Shown here one piece after another: positions 14,829-15,561 of a stretch of 15,561 nucleotides of DNA. Source of the DNA: Rubrivivax sp. (GTDB taxonomy: Bacteria; Pseudomonadota; Gammaproteobacteria; Burkholderiales; Burkholderiaceae_C); assembly GCA_030693565.1 (NCBI GenBank), contig JAUYAJ010000552.1:1-15561 (forward strand), given 5' to 3'. The position numbers were made by a program, and so were the translations under genes. Under the pieces are notes generated by a model. It had not been told where the DNA came from, made no database searches, and was given only the letters and a program-made list of their open reading frames with translations. Positions within the stretch are counted from its first letter, which is position 1. Every line of letters begins with the position of its first letter.

Positions 14829-15283
14829 GGGGCGGCCGGCGGCGCCGCGGCCAATTGCTCGCGGCGCGCCAGATCGGCCAGGATGTCAGCGCCGCGGTTC
14901 GCCGCCGACAAGCCGCGGAACAGGTAGCACAGGCTGACCACCGCCTGCAGCTGCTCCCAGCTGACGCCGGCGCGGCGCGCCGCCAGCCCGTGCATGGTGG
15001 CGGCGTCGTTGAGGTCCATCAGCAGCATGCCAAAGAGCAGCATCTGCACCGTCTTCTGGTCCAGGCAGTCCGGGTACATGGCGTGGTTGCGCGCCTGCTC
15101 CTGCAGGTCGAGCATGGCCGGGTCGAGCGCGCCGGTGACGGCGAAGCGGGCCTGGATGCGCGGCGGCACGAAACCCAGCAGCTCGCGGTAGATCTGGCCG
15201 CGTTCGGCCTCGCTGGCCTGGCCGTCGGCGTAGCGGCCGATGGCGCTGGCGATGAGGGCTTTGTCCACCGGGGCGGTGCTCAT
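14825..15283 (-). CDS. Carboxymuconolactone decarboxylase family protein
   Basis: A 152-residue cytoplasmic, helical protein of the CMD/AhpD-like family. The recognisable core is GALDPAMLDLQEQARNHAMY (51-70), then QKTVQMLLFGMLLMDLNDAATMHGLAARRAGVSWEQLQAVVSL. The AhpD-type CxxCxxxH motif is not present: the Cys positions are Leu91 and Ala94, with only His98 kept, so peroxidase-type activity is unlikely and a CMD-like role is more plausible. It starts 12 bp after the GlcG-like stop and overlaps the amidohydrolase start by 4 nt. True PcaC acts on gamma-carboxymuconolactone; whether this protein does cannot be told from sequence. Confidence 0.85.
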   Translation of the reverse strand: MSTAPVDKALIASAIGRYADGQASEAERGQIYRELLGFVPPRIQARFAVTGALDPAMLDLQEQARNHAMYPDCLDQKTVQMLLFGMLLMDLNDAATMHGLAARRAGVSWEQLQAVVSLCYLFRGLSAANRGADILADLARREQLAAAPPAAP

Positions 15284-15295
15284 GGGCGGCCCCGA

Positions 15296-15508
15296 TCAGA
15301 GCGCACGGTCGCCGAGGCCGACCTTGGCGTAGATCTCGTTGATGTGCTGGCGCACCTCGGGCGGTGTGTTGTCGTTCTGCGGCAGGTGGGCCCAGCCGAC
15401 CTGGGCGCGGGCGAAGCGGGCGATCTCTTCGTCCTGGTCGCCGGTGGCGCCGCTGACGCCGTAGGCGCCGACCATCTCATCGCCCTTGAACACCGGGGCG
15501 CAACCGCC
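15296..15508 (-). pseudogene. GlcG/HbpS-like heme-binding family protein, 3' part only
   Basis: The C-terminal 70 or so residues of a GlcG/HbpS (DUF336) protein. The family signature GGCAPVFKGDEMVGAYGVSG followed by GDQDEEIARFA is clear, ending KVGLGDRAL. These proteins often accompany catabolic and oxidoreductase genes; some bind heme. The 5' half is missing because sequence from 15503 onward is an inverted copy of this gene's own 3' end. The frame can be read to a TTG at 15529, but its first residues (MCWRTS) come from the inverted arm and are not native. It heads the visible part of the minus-strand operon, 12 bp before the CMD-family gene. Truncation is more likely an artefact of the contig end than a true pseudogene. 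Confidence 0.8.
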
Positions 15509-15561
15509 CGAGGTGCGCCAGCACATCAACGAGATCTACGCCAAGGTCGGCCTCGGCGACC
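15307..15561. repeat. Perfect 59-bp inverted repeat (fold-back) at the right edge
   Basis: Positions 15307-15365 are the exact reverse complement of 15503-15561, with 137 bp between them. The match ends sharply at 15366/15502 and reaches the last base of the window, so it may extend further. Both arms encode the same C-terminal peptide (PPEVRQHINEIYAKVGLGD) on opposite strands. The breakpoint lies at a short shared GGGCGGT. Confidence 0.95.

Overview
The window is a replication-origin segment of a high-GC betaproteobacterial chromosome, most likely order Burkholderiales (inferred from the yidC-yidD-rnpA-rpmH // dnaA-dnaN-gyrB order, a long Burkholderiales-type RnpA, and several Bug/TctC-type periplasmic binding proteins). 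I see no tRNA, rRNA, CRISPR array or intact insertion sequence.

Region 1 (1-1067, minus strand) is the conserved ribosomal/secretion operon read outward from the origin: rpmH (L34), rnpA (RNase P protein), yidD and the first 115 bases of yidC. A good sigma70-type promoter at 1317-1345 (minus strand) probably drives it through a leader of roughly 240 nt. Region 2 (1068-1473) is the 406-bp rpmH-dnaA spacer: a perfect DnaA box overlaps the likely dnaA promoter, and there are two adjacent pairs of short direct repeats. Further DnaA boxes lie inside rnpA (one perfect, one 8/9) and in the dnaA-dnaN spacer, so the origin signals are spread over about 2.4 kb. Region 3 (1474-6906, plus strand) is dnaA, dnaN and gyrB, all full length with intact key motifs. 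The dnaN-gyrB spacer holds two hairpins.

Region 4 (6907-7640) differs in composition: two hand-counted 60-base lines give 53% and 57% GC, against 77% in a sampled line of the next gene. It encodes one unrecognised 148-residue protein on the minus strand, facing gyrB, and a 262-bp spacer.

Region 5 (7641-15561) is an accessory transport and catabolism region. On the plus strand are a LysR-type regulator with two tandem HTH domains, a Bug binding protein, a predicted lipoprotein of the UlaG-like metallo-beta-lactamase family, a 346-residue porin and a second Bug protein. Facing them on the minus strand is a compact operon, in transcription order: the 3' part of a GlcG/HbpS-like gene, a carboxymuconolactone-decarboxylase-family gene, a COG3618 amidohydrolase related to 2-pyrone-4,6-dicarboxylate hydrolase, and a third Bug protein. 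The plausible picture is that an organic acid, perhaps a ring-cleavage product, crosses the outer membrane by the porin, is bound in the periplasm by Bug proteins and is processed by the hydrolase and decarboxylase-family proteins under control of the double-HTH regulator. No TctA/TctB membrane subunits are present, so the permease must lie elsewhere. The substrate is not visible from sequence.

The last 59 bases (15503-15561) are an exact reverse complement of 15307-15365. This fold-back breaks the GlcG/HbpS-like gene and looks more like a chimeric contig end than biology.
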